A stretch of 64,000 bases of DNA from Vibrio tasmaniensis (lineage in GTDB: Bacteria > Pseudomonadota > Gammaproteobacteria > Enterobacterales > Vibrionaceae), in NCBI RefSeq assembly GCF_024347635.1, contig NZ_AP025511.1, positions 372,001-436,000 on the forward strand, in the 5' to 3' direction. Shown piece after piece: positions 53,776 to 63,302 of this stretch. Made by a program: the position numbers and the translations under genes. The notes beneath the pieces were generated by a model. It saw only the letters and a program-made list of their open reading frames with translations. It searched no databases and was not told the DNA's origin. The stretch's first letter is position 1, and each line of letters starts with the position of its first letter.

Positions 53776-54960
53776 TTACTTAGTCATTCGAGCTTCAGCA
53801 CCTTTTAGTGCTTGCTCTACTGATTGACGGCTATCAACTACGTTGCCAATAGCTTCTTCCATGCTGTACCAGAATGTTGTGAACTGGGGGATGTTAGGCA
53901 TGATTTCGCCGTTCATCGCGTTATCCATTGTTGCTGCAATACGAGTGTCGCTGTCTAGTTGACGTTGGAAAGAGTTAAGAGCAACAGCGCCTAGTGGCTT
54001 GTCGTCGTTCAAGCTCTTCATACCTTCATCAGTTAGTAGGTAGTTTTCCATAAACTCAACGGCTAGATCACGGTTTGGAGAAGCGGTGCTGATACCACCA
54101 GCCCATACACCAACGAATGGCTTAGACGCTTTACCGTTGAACTTAGGCAATGTTGCTACGCCGTAATCTACGCCAGCTTTCTCGATATTTGCCCAGCCCC
54201 AAGGACCGTTAATTGTCATTGCAACGTTACCCGCTACGAATTCAGACTCAGCAACTGAGTAATCCATATCCGCAGAAATAACTTTGTCTTTTACCATCTT
54301 CTCAATGAAACCTAGAGACTTCTGAACACCGTCAGTCGCTACGCCTGCATCTTTAATGTCGTAACCTTCCGCTGTTTGCTTGAACGCGTAACCGCCGTCA
54401 GCTGCAAGTAAAGGCCATGTGAAGTAAGCGCCACCACGTAGAGGCCACATGATTGCTTTCTTGCCATCTTTTTGAAGCTTAGCGTTAAGTGCTGGGATCT
54501 CTTCCCAAGACTTAGGTGGGTTAGGAACAAGTGCTTTGTTGTAGATAAGAGAAACTGACTCAACTGCGACTGGGTAAGCGATTGTTTTACCTTCGTAAGA
54601 AACAGCATCCCATGCGAAGTCTACGATACCTTCTTTAGTTTCCTTAGAAGGTTTGATATCAACAAGAAGACCCGCTTCTGCAAAACCACCAAAACGGTCG
54701 TGTGCGTAGAAAATCATGTCTGGGCCATCGCCAGCTGCTGCAACCTGAGAGAATTTCTCTTCTAGTTTGTCTGGGAAAGCGACGGTTACTTTAACACCAG
54801 TATCTTCTTCAAAGCGTTTACCTACTTCAGCCATTCCTTCATAAGCTTTGTCGCCACCAACCCAAATAGTTAGTTGACCTTCTTCGATAGCAGCGTTTGC
54901 ACCAAAAGAACCCAGAGCAACGATTGTGCCTAGAGCTACAGCGCTTAGAGCGTTTTTCAT
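53776..54960 (-). CDS. malE: Maltose-binding periplasmic protein MalE
   Basis: A 394-residue periplasmic receptor: signal peptide ([20 protein letters not shown]), then [26 protein letters not shown], the hallmark MalE start, plus EAMNGEI-like and [17 protein letters not shown] near the end. It delivers maltose and maltodextrins to MalFGK2. ATG 54960 with AAGGA upstream is the start; the frame runs 12 codons further without support. Its promoter region contains MalT-like cores and a CRP-like site. Transcribed with malF and malG and divergent from malK. Confidence 0.97.
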   Translation of the reverse strand: MKNALSAVALGTIVALGSFGANAAIEEGQLTIWVGGDKAYEGMAEVGKRFEEDTGVKVTVAFPDKLEEKFSQVAAAGDGPDMIFYAHDRFGGFAEAGLLVDIKPSKETKEGIVDFAWDAVSYEGKTIAYPVAVESVSLIYNKALVPNPPKSWEEIPALNAKLQKDGKKAIMWPLRGGAYFTWPLLAADGGYAFKQTAEGYDIKDAGVATDGVQKSLGFIEKMVKDKVISADMDYSVAESEFVAGNVAMTINGPWGWANIEKAGVDYGVATLPKFNGKASKPFVGVWAGGISTASPNRDLAVEFMENYLLTDEGMKSLNDDKPLGAVALNSFQRQLDSDTRIAATMDNAMNGEIMPNIPQFTTFWYSMEEAIGNVVDSRQSVEQALKGAEARMTK

Positions 54961-55054
54961 GTCAATATCCTTTTTATATTTATACGTAGGGCGCATTCAA
55001 TTAAGACGAGCCAGTTTTCGGAGGCTATGATCTGAGAAAATCAATGACAGCTCA

Positions 55055-55303
55055 TCATCCTAGCCACTACGCCCTCGCTATTATGGCCTAATTTCGTGAT
55101 CGTCATCCGGTAAGATTGGCGAGCGAAGTCACAAAGTAGATACTCATCGTGATCCACATCACCGTAATGCGATGGATTTATTTGAACTGGATCGCCAATT
55201 ATAGATAACCCCCTTTATCTACTCCTCCCCTCCTACTCCCCCTAGTTAAATTTCTATTAGGAGGATGTACCATTACGCAAATTCACCGAAACTGCATTCA
55301 TCC
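55055..55303 (-). promoter_or_regulatory. MalT-like boxes between malE and malK
   Basis: On the minus strand the MalT core GGATGA occurs at 55055-55060, 55103-55108 and 55298-55303, and GGGGAGGAGT at 55221-55230 matches the longer GGGGAKGAGG form. Several boxes between divergent mal promoters is the known E. coli plan. Confidence 0.6.
55149..55162. promoter_or_regulatory. CRP site candidate in the mal control region
   Basis: GTGATCCACATCAC matches GTGA-N6-TCAC at all eight core positions. The mal regulon is CRP-dependent in enteric bacteria. Confidence 0.6.
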
Positions 55304-55400
55304 AAGAGTGGATAGTAAGAACCCTTTACCAGTGGATGTATGCGTTGACGCATTCTTCATTTATCTGGCTTCACTGCCCGCTGGTGTCTTAATGAGCATC

Positions 55401-55516
55401 GAGCTAAATCTGTGATTGAATCACGGGGGAGATTTAGCTCGGCGTGGGGGAATTAGGCACGAGTTTGGCTATGACGGGTGGGCTTGATTGAAAAGCCAAG
55501 TCCCACCCACTTTTTT
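55401..55516 (+). ncRNA. Candidate structured RNA ending in a terminator upstream of malK
   Basis: A perfect 11-bp inverted repeat GAGCTAAATCT/AGATTTAGCTC (55401-55411, 55430-55440) encloses a small palindrome GTGATTGAATCAC. It is followed 35 bp later by a GC-rich hairpin (GGGTGGGCTTG, 55476-55486, with CCAAGTCCCACCC, 55496-55508) and TTTTTT (55511-55516). There is no gene ahead on the plus strand, so this ends either a small RNA or a malK leader by attenuation. The malK ATG is 107 bp further. Confidence 0.55.
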
Positions 55517-55622
55517 CTTACTCACTCAATACTTACCAATTCCTACAGTTACTGCTGACCCAAAAATTCCTTATAATGATAAGCAGTAAAACTTAAAATT
55601 TGATCGATCGAGGACAAGCTAG

Positions 55623-56735
55623 ATGGCGAGTGTCACGTTAAAAAACGTTTATAAATCATATGGTGATGTACAGATTTCTAAGGACGTAACCTTAGACATC
55701 AACGAAGGTGAATTCGTAGTATTCGTTGGACCATCAGGTTGTGGTAAATCGACGCTATTACGCTGTATCGCAGGTCTAGAAGATATTACGTCTGGTGATT
55801 TGTACATTGGTGATCAACGCATGAACGATGTTGAGCCATCAAAACGTGGTGTGGGTATGGTATTCCAATCTTACGCGCTCTACCCTCACCTAAATCTCTA
55901 CGACAACATGTCTTTTGGTCTTAAGCTGGCAAACGCCGATAAAGCTGAAATTGACAAGCGTGTTGAACATGCTGCAGAAATCCTTCAACTTGGTCACCTT
56001 CTTGAGCGTCAACCTAAAGCTTTGTCTGGTGGTCAACGTCAACGTGTTGCGATTGGTCGTACTTTGGTTTCTCAACCAAACGTATTCCTACTTGATGAGC
56101 CTCTATCTAACCTGGATGCAGCACTGCGTGTTCAAATGCGTTCACAAATCACGAAGCTACAGCGTCAACTGGGCTGTACCATGATTTATGTAACACACGA
56201 CCAAGTTGAAGCGATGACAATGGCGGATAAAATCGTTGTGCTTGATGGTGGTTTTGTTTCTCAAGTGGGTAAACCTCTTGATCTTTATCACTACCCTAAA
56301 AACCGTTTCGTTGCTGGCTTTATTGGCTCACCAAAAATGAACTTTATGTCGGTTCACATCGAACAAGCTGAAGCTGAACGCGTATTGGTACAACTTTCAA
56401 ACGGCATGACTTTCTGGATCCCTGTTGACGGCACGACTGTCAACGCTGGTGACCGTATGTCTCTAGGTGTTCGTCCTGAGCACTTGTTGTCTGCTGAAAC
56501 AGGTGATGCGACGATTGAAGCTGATGTGTTGATGGTCGAGAAGCTCGGTAACGAAACACAAGTTTACCTCAACCTCGACAGTGCTGATGCTGACGTTATC
56601 TATCGCCAGCCAGACACGTTGACAATTGAGTCTGGTGACAAGCTAGCAATTGGTATTCCTGCACACCGTTGTCACTTGTTCCATAGCGATGGTAGAGCAT
56701 GTCGTCGTTTGTACAAAGAGTACGGCACCGACTAA
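55623..56735 (+). CDS. malK: Maltose/maltodextrin ABC transporter ATP-binding protein MalK
   Basis: A 370-residue ATPase that powers the MalFG channel. Walker [10 protein letters not shown] (residues 36-44), Q-loop [17 protein letters not shown], signature [15 protein letters not shown], Walker [18 protein letters not shown], and the C-terminal regulatory (OB-fold) domain with RPEHLL, which in E. coli binds MalT and enzyme IIA. Start ATG 55623 with GAGGA upstream. Monocistronic here, with a terminator after it. Confidence 0.97.
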   Translation: MASVTLKNVYKSYGDVQISKDVTLDINEGEFVVFVGPSGCGKSTLLRCIAGLEDITSGDLYIGDQRMNDVEPSKRGVGMVFQSYALYPHLNLYDNMSFGLKLANADKAEIDKRVEHAAEILQLGHLLERQPKALSGGQRQRVAIGRTLVSQPNVFLLDEPLSNLDAALRVQMRSQITKLQRQLGCTMIYVTHDQVEAMTMADKIVVLDGGFVSQVGKPLDLYHYPKNRFVAGFIGSPKMNFMSVHIEQAEAERVLVQLSNGMTFWIPVDGTTVNAGDRMSLGVRPEHLLSAETGDATIEADVLMVEKLGNETQVYLNLDSADADVIYRQPDTLTIESGDKLAIGIPAHRCHLFHSDGRACRRLYKEYGTD

Positions 56736-56772
56736 TCGGTTCGTCTTTTTAGGATATAACTTGCCCATATCG

Positions 56773-56803
56773 AATCCCTCTTACCAAGTAAGGGGGATTT
56801 TTT
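56773..56803 (+). terminator. Terminator after malK
   Basis: AATCCCTCTTA pairs with TAAGGGGGATT (one G-U) followed by TTTTT. Confidence 0.8.
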
Positions 56804-56878
56804 GTTTAAAGGCGCCAACTACTTTCGCTTTGATTGTTTAATTTTGCGCACCGCTCAGTTAGCTTTTTCGAGCGGCAA

Positions 56879-56907
56879 TAAAAAAGGCCTAGCAACGGCT
56901 AGACCTT
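56879..56907 (-). terminator. Terminator of the small acidic gene
   Basis: Minus-strand AAGGTCTAGC/GCTAGGCCTT around loop CGTT, followed by TTTTT. Confidence 0.75.
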
Positions 56908-56985
56908 GATTTGTGTAGTCAGGCTAAGCCCAACTGTTCATTCCACTCTATCTTAGACAAAATGAAATTGCCTTAAGCTTGGAAC

Positions 56986-57186
56986 TTAGTGAATTGGCGT
57001 ATCACTTGTTTTATTGAACTGGCCAAAATGCTGTTCTAACACTTCAGGTGTCAGTTTGCCTTCCGCTTCTAGTCGCTTAAATTCAGCAACGATCGCTTTT
57101 TGCTCTTCAAGTGATGGAAGTTTCACTTCAGGCTCATCGCCCATCTCTTGAGTCATCTGCTCTAGTTCTTTTTCAAAATCGCTCAT
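56986..57186 (-). CDS. Small acidic protein of unknown function
   Basis: A 66-residue soluble protein, strongly acidic and helical: MSDFEKELEQMTQEMGDEPE then SLEEQKAIVAEFKRLEAEGK and LTPEVLEQHFGQF. The third part looks like a short helix-turn motif (GKLTPEVLEQHF). No family recognised. AGGTA lies upstream of the ATG and a good terminator follows, so it is probably real. Its upstream DNA is the eight-copy repeat array. Confidence 0.65.
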   Translation of the reverse strand: MSDFEKELEQMTQEMGDEPEVKLPSLEEQKAIVAEFKRLEAEGKLTPEVLEQHFGQFNKTSDTPIH

Positions 57187-57320
57187 GATACTTACCTAAA
57201 TATTAAACCTAACGAGATTTTACTCATTTACGCTCTATGATGCTAGGGCGATTAGGTGCAAAGCCCGAAACCAGATCAAGTGAACGTCAGCTTAAATGCA
57301 AAGCTGCGGTCTCAATGAAG

Positions 57321-57460
57321 ACGTTCAACGTAAAAAGCGATACCAAACGTAACAGGCAGCATCAGACGTAAAGCCATACCAAACGTAAATGCCAGATCGA
57401 CCGTAAATCTACATCAATCGTAAAAGCCGTATCAAACGAACAAACATATCAGACGTAAAA
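57321..57460 (-). repeat. Eight-copy degenerate repeat array, 17-19 bp spacing
   Basis: The word CGTA (CGAA in copy seven) recurs at 57329, 57348, 57367, 57384, 57402, 57419, 57437 and 57454, each in the context ATCAAACGTAAAAGCCRT. Spacing is 19, 19, 17, 18, 17, 18 and 17. It lies between the chemoreceptor terminator and the small acidic gene. Confidence 0.8.
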
Positions 57461-57488
57461 AAACCGGATTCACGTGAAATGAATCCGG
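57458..57488 (-). terminator. Terminator of the chemoreceptor gene
   Basis: Minus-strand stem CCGGATTCA/TGAATCCGG with a seven-base loop followed by TTTTTTT. Confidence 0.9.
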
Positions 57489-57520
57489 CTCCAATTATAG
57501 TTCTGTAAGTTTATTGGCTA

Positions 57521-59437
57521 TTAAAGCTTAAACGAACCAACCATCTTATCTAGGCGAGAAGAAAGCTGTTGAAGTTCTTGGCTCGCTTCAGCTAGCTGCT
57601 CAGCGGTTCCAGTCGTCACTTCGTTAATCGCGTTGATTTCTTCAATATTCTGGTTGATGGTGTGAACTACGGTTGATTGCTCTTCCGTTGCCGTTGCCAC
57701 TTGAGTGTTACGGTCAGTGATATCAACGATACGGTCTGAAATACCACCCAGTACATCCACCGCTTCATCCGACGCCGATACGCCTTCAAGTGTAATCACT
57801 TTACCCGCACTCATAGCCGTTACGGCATCTTTAGCATCACTTTGCAGTTGGTTGATCATCTTCTGAATCTCTTCCGTAGAATCTGCGGTACGGCTTGCTA
57901 GGTTACGAACCTCATCGGCTACAACGGCAAAACCACGACCTTGTTCACCCGCACGTGCAGCTTCAATAGCCGCGTTCAGAGCTAGGAGGTTGGTTTGTTC
58001 AGAGATGTCACGAATTACACCCAAAATAGAACCAATGTCTTGAGTCGTTGAAGCTAACTGCTCTACCACTTGACCTGTACTTTCGATGTCTTGTGCTAAG
58101 CGGCTGATCGCGTCTTTTGCTTTATTAACCACAGTGCGGCCGACTTCAGTATTACCTGAAGCCTGCGTTGCCGTTTCCGCTGCGGTTGCCGCATTCGATG
58201 CAATCTCACTGATTGTCATACCCATTTCGTTAATAGCAGCGACTACTTGAAGAGTTTGATCTCGTTGCTCTTGGCTATTGTCGTGGGTGATGTGTGCCTT
58301 ATTAGAAACACTCTCAGCAGCGACTTGAAGCGCTTGGCTTGTAGAGAACACCTCTTTCATCGACTCGTGAATCTTTTCGATGAATCCATTAAAGCCCTTT
58401 GAAAGCTGTGCAATTTCATCGTTGCCTTTCACTTCGATACGCTGAGCGAGATCGCCGTCACCTTCGCCAAGGTCACCGAATCGCTTAGCCAAAAGTTTAA
58501 TCGGCTGAGTAATACTGTTTGCTAGCACTACGCCCATCAGAATAAAGATTAGCGCCACAACAGCGGTCATGAACAGCATCTGTTTAGCCGTTGCGTCAAG
58601 CTCAGCAAAAACTTCGCTCGTCGGAACTTCACCAACAACGAACCAATCCATTGACGGCACATACAAACTCGCGACAAACAGCTCTTGTCCCTTATGCTCC
58701 GTTGTAATCAGGTTAAATCCTGACTTGTTTAACAACTGGCTAGATTGAGGACCGTAAAGTTGTTGAAGTGATGAATCACCGAGCGAACGCTCGCGATGAA
58801 TTTGGACATCACCTTGGCTATTCGTCAAGAAGACAAAACCGGTATCTTCAATCTTAAAACTATTTAGTAGGCTTACCATGTCACCCATCGATTTCGATAA
58901 GCCAGACATCGCCAAACCAGAAGGCTGTTGGTAGTTAGCGAACATTTTCACTTCGCCAGTCGCTTCTTGGAACATACTGACCATTGTCTTCTGGCCAGAT
59001 TGCGTAAAGCCAAAGAACCAACCATCTTGCTGTTGATTGAGTTGACGTAAGAAGCCATTTTGGTTCCAGTAGTAAGCCGTTTGACGGTTCGCGACTGAAG
59101 CATCATTTAGCTGGTATTGGTTACGAACATTGTTCAGCTGTTTTACCAACTTGTCCTCTAACACAGCATCGCGATCAGTCGATTCGATAGCGTCTGAAAT
59201 GAATTCATTCGAAGCAATTTGTTCTGCAGCTAACAATAGCTGAGAGACTTCACGGTCAATCTCACCATTGATTCGCTCTAACATTCCAGGAAGCTCAATA
59301 TCGATTAATCGATGACTCAAAACATCTCTTGCTTGCTTTTGTGCCATCGCACCAACAATCATCGTTGATGCAAGAACCGCGAAGGTAATTCCGAGTACCA
59401 CTTTTTGCTTAATACTCAGAGAGTTAGTTTTCAACAT
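57521..59437 (-). CDS. Methyl-accepting chemotaxis protein (Cache sensor)
   Basis: A 638-residue chemoreceptor: TM1 ([20 protein letters not shown]), a periplasmic double-Cache sensor (about 35-285; [19 protein letters not shown] and [13 protein letters not shown]), TM2 (about 288-308), HAMP ([20 protein letters not shown]) and a long cytoplasmic coiled coil with the conserved tip [20 protein letters not shown] and [15 protein letters not shown]. It controls CheA through CheW. There is no CheR-binding pentapeptide at the C terminus. The ligand is unknown. AAAGGT precedes the ATG. Confidence 0.95.
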   Translation of the reverse strand: MLKTNSLSIKQKVVLGITFAVLASTMIVGAMAQKQARDVLSHRLIDIELPGMLERINGEIDREVSQLLLAAEQIASNEFISDAIESTDRDAVLEDKLVKQLNNVRNQYQLNDASVANRQTAYYWNQNGFLRQLNQQQDGWFFGFTQSGQKTMVSMFQEATGEVKMFANYQQPSGLAMSGLSKSMGDMVSLLNSFKIEDTGFVFLTNSQGDVQIHRERSLGDSSLQQLYGPQSSQLLNKSGFNLITTEHKGQELFVASLYVPSMDWFVVGEVPTSEVFAELDATAKQMLFMTAVVALIFILMGVVLANSITQPIKLLAKRFGDLGEGDGDLAQRIEVKGNDEIAQLSKGFNGFIEKIHESMKEVFSTSQALQVAAESVSNKAHITHDNSQEQRDQTLQVVAAINEMGMTISEIASNAATAAETATQASGNTEVGRTVVNKAKDAISRLAQDIESTGQVVEQLASTTQDIGSILGVIRDISEQTNLLALNAAIEAARAGEQGRGFAVVADEVRNLASRTADSTEEIQKMINQLQSDAKDAVTAMSAGKVITLEGVSASDEAVDVLGGISDRIVDITDRNTQVATATEEQSTVVHTINQNIEEINAINEVTTGTAEQLAEASQELQQLSSRLDKMVGSFKL

Positions 59438-59898
59438 ATTTGGACCTTTAAAAAGAATCGCTCGTTATTTATTTATCCTGAACAGGATTTTTTGGGTGCA
59501 CTTCAACCAGTAATGCACTCTCTCAGCTATGTATCGGCCAAGCCTCGTCAAACTAGAGTGGAATCTCGCAAAAATTTGCAACATGGTGAAACGACGAAAC
59601 CCTTTATTCTTAAGCGGAAACAATTAGCAAGGTTAATGCACCGAGAGTTAACTATTCGTTTTAGTTATCTGAGTAATTAAGTTTCACTAACAACGCATAA
59701 CGGCAGAGCCTTGAAGCTTTGATATATAAAAAGCGATTGGTATGGTACAAACTACTGCTTGATGTTTTTTCTCGTTAACCTCTTGTAAATAATTCCAATT
59801 TTGAAAAAATAAATTCCGCAAACGTACTGGAACTTTTTCCTAGTAATCAGTGACCAATACTCAAAATAAAAATCAAATGGATACCCAGAGAGTCCAAA
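59438..59898. other. Divergent intergenic region
   Basis: About 460 bp between the chemoreceptor and the MoxR operon. An open frame across the first half (59405-59680) overlaps the receptor start, has no ribosome site and is not a likely gene. The rest is AT-rich and should contain the operon promoter. Confidence 0.4.
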
Positions 59899-60855
59899 AT
59901 GCACAAAACAAATTTCGAAGTCCTTCAAAACTATCTAGAGTCTCAAATCATTGGTCAAAAAGAGCTCGTTAAGCAGCTGATGATCGCCCTTTTGGCCGAT
60001 GGTCACATCCTCGTTGAAGGGCCTCCCGGGCTAGCAAAAACTCGCGCAGTAAAATCATTGGCTGACTGTGTCGAGGGAGACTTCCACCGTATTCAATTCA
60101 CGCCAGATTTGTTACCCGCTGATTTAACGGGTACCGATATATTTCGCCCAGAAACGGGAGAGTTCACCTTCCAGTCTGGCCCGATTTTTAACTCGTTAAT
60201 TCTCGCGGATGAGATCAACCGTGCTCCTGCGAAAGTGCAAGCCGCTATGTTAGAAGCGATGGCTGAGAAGCAAGTGACCGCTGGTCGTAAGACCTATGCT
60301 CTGCCCGATTTGTTTTTGGTAATGGCAACGCAAAACCCGATTGAACAGGAAGGTACTTACCCGCTACCAGAAGCTCAATTAGACCGTTTCTTGCTGCATT
60401 TAGAAGTGGCTTATCCAGACATGGAAAGTGAGCTCGAGATTCTGCGACTCAACCGCGGTGAAGCTCAAGGCAACGAATCAACTCAGCCACAAGAGCTATC
60501 TCAGCAAACGATCTTTGAAGCGCGCCAAGAAGTGCTCAACATTCACATGGCAGACACCATCGAGCAGTACATTATTCGACTGGTTATGGCGACTCGCCAA
60601 CCTAAGCAATACAGCGACCAACTTGATCAATGGTTAGATATGGGGGTCAGCCCACGAGCGACTATTGCTTTAGACCGCTGCGCCCGCGCACATGCTTGGT
60701 TAGCTGGTCGAGACTATGTTACTCCACAAGATGTTCAAGCGATGGCATTCCCTGTGTTACGCCACCGTCTACTGCGCAGCTACCACGCACAAGCTGAAGG
60801 GGTCACTGCAAACCAAGTGATCGCACACCTTATCTCGTTGGTTGGTAGCGCCTAG
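59899..60855 (+). CDS. MoxR-family AAA+ ATPase
   Basis: A 318-residue cytoplasmic ATPase with Walker A GPPGLAKTRAVK (near residue 40), Walker B-type LILADEINRAPAKVQAAMLE, sensor MATQNPIEQEGTYPLPEAQLDRF and a C-terminal lid with SPRATIALDRCARAHAW. MoxR proteins act as chaperones that mature or assemble complexes with VWA-domain partners. First gene of a five-gene operon with DUF58, DUF4381 and two VWA proteins. Confidence 0.94.
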   Translation: MHKTNFEVLQNYLESQIIGQKELVKQLMIALLADGHILVEGPPGLAKTRAVKSLADCVEGDFHRIQFTPDLLPADLTGTDIFRPETGEFTFQSGPIFNSLILADEINRAPAKVQAAMLEAMAEKQVTAGRKTYALPDLFLVMATQNPIEQEGTYPLPEAQLDRFLLHLEVAYPDMESELEILRLNRGEAQGNESTQPQELSQQTIFEARQEVLNIHMADTIEQYIIRLVMATRQPKQYSDQLDQWLDMGVSPRATIALDRCARAHAWLAGRDYVTPQDVQAMAFPVLRHRLLRSYHAQAEGVTANQVIAHLISLVGSA

Positions 60856-60866
60856 GTGACTCGCGC

Positions 60867-61805
60867 ATGAATAATCAATTACCCAACCATAGTGACGGCG
60901 TCACGTTAAACCTGGACGAACTGCTGCAATACAAAGCGCAGTCTGTTCGCTGGTTGCCTCCAGCCAAGAGCCTGTGGTCGCAACTTAACGGTCAACATGA
61001 GAGCAATCGTAAAGGTCGCGGTATGAATTTCTCTGAGGTTCGTCAATATCAGGCGGGCGACGATATCCGCAGCATTGATTGGCGCGTAACCGCGAGAACA
61101 GGCAAGGCACATACCAAGCTGTTTTCTGAAGAAAGAGAACAGCCTGTGATTTTGTTCTTAGATCTGTCGAGCAGTATGATTTTCGGCTCAACCTTGTTAC
61201 TTAAATCGGTTCAACTCGCGCACTTTGCCAGCCAACTGTGCTGGCTAACCGTCGCTCAAAAAGACCGGATTGGTGCTGTGATTGATACTGGCCAAGAGAT
61301 CGTTGAAATTAAGCCCAGTGCGAGTATTCACGTGCCATTACGCATTCTTCAGAAAGTCATAGAAATCAATAATGCAGCGCTCACTCGCCAAGACAATAAT
61401 AGCAAAGCTTTCAATAGCACCACCTTCGACAAAGGGCTCAAATCTCTTCAGCACCTTTGCCCAAAAGGCAGCGATATTATTATCCTCAGTGACTTTGTGC
61501 GTTACCAAGAAAGTGACTACTCACTTGTCAGCCAACTTCGCAGGCACAACCGAGTACGCTTGGTGCATTTCTACGATCCGCTAGAGCAAGGTGAAACCGC
61601 CTACAAGGGATCTAAACAAGTGACGGATGGCAGTAAAACTCAATGGTTTAACTTCTCCTCGAATAAAGAAAAGGAAAAACTTAACCATGCGTTTTCATTA
61701 AAGAAGAAGCAGTTGCAGAAACTTGGTTTATCTCTCGCGATACCTTATAGCTCTCTGTCGAGTGCGCAGCCATTGATGAGCCAGATATCAGGAGCTCAGT
61801 CATGA
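60867..61805 (+). CDS. DUF58-domain protein
   Basis: A 312-residue protein with the DUF58 core GRGMNFSEVRQYQAGDDIRSIDWRVTARTGKAHTKLF (residues 50-86) and a VWA-like fold with FLDLSSSMIFGS (metal site DxSxS). No membrane helix is evident. DUF58 proteins are the regular partner of MoxR. It starts 11 bp after moxR and overlaps the next gene by four bases. Confidence 0.9.
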   Translation: MNNQLPNHSDGVTLNLDELLQYKAQSVRWLPPAKSLWSQLNGQHESNRKGRGMNFSEVRQYQAGDDIRSIDWRVTARTGKAHTKLFSEEREQPVILFLDLSSSMIFGSTLLLKSVQLAHFASQLCWLTVAQKDRIGAVIDTGQEIVEIKPSASIHVPLRILQKVIEINNAALTRQDNNSKAFNSTTFDKGLKSLQHLCPKGSDIIILSDFVRYQESDYSLVSQLRRHNRVRLVHFYDPLEQGETAYKGSKQVTDGSKTQWFNFSSNKEKEKLNHAFSLKKKQLQKLGLSLAIPYSSLSSAQPLMSQISGAQS

Positions 61806-62287
61806 ATCAGCCCTTAGATTTAAGCCCTGTCATTGCACCAGACGCACCGACTTGGTGGCCTTTAGCGTGGGGTTGGTGGGCATTGATTATCACGGCCACC
61901 GCTCTGATCGCCTTGGTGTTTTTCATGGTAAAACGCAGACAAATCAATCAACAGGCGAAGCAAGAAGCCCTTGCTCGCTTGCATAACAGCCAGTCTTCAA
62001 ATGCCTTGTCTCCGAGCACTGCTCAAGACATCGTTCGTCAAGCAGCGCTGAGTTATTTCCCACGCGAAAAGGTCGCAGGCTTAGCGGGTGATGATTGGTT
62101 GAAGTTCTTAGATGCGCAATTAAAAAATCCATTGTTTGTAGAAAAACAAGCCCAATGGCAACAGTCGCTTTATCAAGATACAGCCTTAATGGGCAACGAA
62201 CAGAAAAAGGCACAACAGCAATTGGTTAATGACTGCGAAACTTGGCTTCGTAAAGCCCTTCCTCCAAAGCGAGGTCGTTATGAGTGA
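61802..62287 (+). CDS. DUF4381-family membrane protein
   Basis: A 161-residue protein with one membrane helix (WALIITATALIALVFFMVKR, about residues 27-46) after a short N-terminal segment DAPTWWPLAWGWW, then a helical cytoplasmic domain. The plan and operon position match DUF4381, seen between DUF58 and VWA genes. It likely anchors the complex. Overlaps its neighbours on both sides. Confidence 0.85.
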   Translation: MNQPLDLSPVIAPDAPTWWPLAWGWWALIITATALIALVFFMVKRRQINQQAKQEALARLHNSQSSNALSPSTAQDIVRQAALSYFPREKVAGLAGDDWLKFLDAQLKNPLFVEKQAQWQQSLYQDTALMGNEQKKAQQQLVNDCETWLRKALPPKRGRYE

Positions 62288-63302
62288 TCTTTTAAGCTTT
62301 GGTTTTCTAAGCACTATGTTTCTAAGCAAGAGCTTACTAAACATCGAGTTTGTTTGGTGGTGGATGTTTTTCCTAGCGCCATTACCACTCCTTGTTTACT
62401 TGTTCTCACCAAAGTCAGAATCAAGCAGTGCTCTAAGGCTTCCATTTTTGCCCAAAGACAGCCATACCAAAACACCGAGCAGTCGCTTACCAAAGACGTT
62501 GTCAGTGATTATTTGGCTTCTGCTAGTAACGGCAAGCGCGCGTCCAGTTTGGTATGGCGAACCTGTTGAGTTTCAGCCGAAGCATCGTGATTTGATGCTG
62601 GTTGTCGACCTATCCTACTCTATGAGCCAAGAAGACATGCAGTTCAATGGCGAATATATCGACCGCTTGTCGGCTGTGAAACGAGTATTGAGTGACTTTA
62701 TTGAGCGCCGTAAAGGCGACCGAGTTGGGCTTGTGCTATTTGCCGATCACGCCTACTTGCAGACGCCGCTTACGCTAGACAGAAGTACGCTTTCACAACA
62801 GCTCAATCAAGCGGTGTTAAAGCTGATTGGTACTCAAACTGCGATTGGTGATGGTATTGGCCTCGCTACCAAAACCTTTGTCGACAGCAACGCTCCTCAA
62901 CGAGTGATGATCCTGCTTAGTGATGGCAGTAATACCGCAGGGGTATTAGATCCATTAGAAGCCGCAGATATTGCCAAGAAATACGACGCGACGATTTACA
63001 CCATCGGTGTCGGTGCCGGCGAGATGATGGTCAAAGAGTTATTCATGACTCGTAAGGTCAATACCGCTCAAGACTTGGATGAACGTACGCTAATGGAAAT
63101 CGCTAAACGCACTGGCGGTCAATACTTCCGTGCGCGTGACAGCAAAGAGTTGGCAATGATTTACGACACCATCAATCAGTTAGAGCCTGTGACGAACGCC
63201 ACTAAGATCTGGCGACCACAACAAGAATGGTTTGTCTGGCCACTGTCTGCGGCAATGTTCTTCGCATTTATGCTGTTAGCCATTAGGAGAAACAATGTCT
63301 AA
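62280..63302 (+). CDS. VWA-domain membrane protein, BatA-like
   Basis: A 340-residue protein with two N-terminal helices (FVWWWMFFLAPLPLLVYLF; LSVIIWLLLVTASA), a von Willebrand A domain with the metal site DLSYSMS (near residue 98), TQTAIGDG and LLSDGSNTAG, and a C-terminal helix (VWPLSAAMFFAFMLLAI). The VWA domain faces the periplasm in Bat proteins. Start ATG 62280 overlaps the previous stop; GAGG lies upstream. It overlaps the next VWA gene by eight bases. Confidence 0.92.
   Translation: MSDLLSFGFLSTMFLSKSLLNIEFVWWWMFFLAPLPLLVYLFSPKSESSSALRLPFLPKDSHTKTPSSRLPKTLSVIIWLLLVTASARPVWYGEPVEFQPKHRDLMLVVDLSYSMSQEDMQFNGEYIDRLSAVKRVLSDFIERRKGDRVGLVLFADHAYLQTPLTLDRSTLSQQLNQAVLKLIGTQTAIGDGIGLATKTFVDSNAPQRVMILLSDGSNTAGVLDPLEAADIAKKYDATIYTIGVGAGEMMVKELFMTRKVNTAQDLDERTLMEIAKRTGGQYFRARDSKELAMIYDTINQLEPVTNATKIWRPQQEWFVWPLSAAMFFAFMLLAIRRNNV

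Noticed and set aside
54961..54996. Longer MalE start
   Set aside because: The 12 extra residues precede the signal peptide and lack a ribosome site; ATG 54960 has AAGGA.
55401..55440. Simple CRP site inside the malK-side palindrome
   Set aside because: GTGATTGAATCAC has a five-base spacer, one short of the six needed for CRP.
57321..57460. CRISPR array
   Set aside because: The repeated unit is only about 17-19 bp including any spacer, is degenerate, and no cas gene is present in the window.
59405..59680. 91-codon frame upstream of the MoxR operon
   Set aside because: Overlaps the start of the chemoreceptor gene on the other strand, has no ribosome site and no plausible protein pattern.
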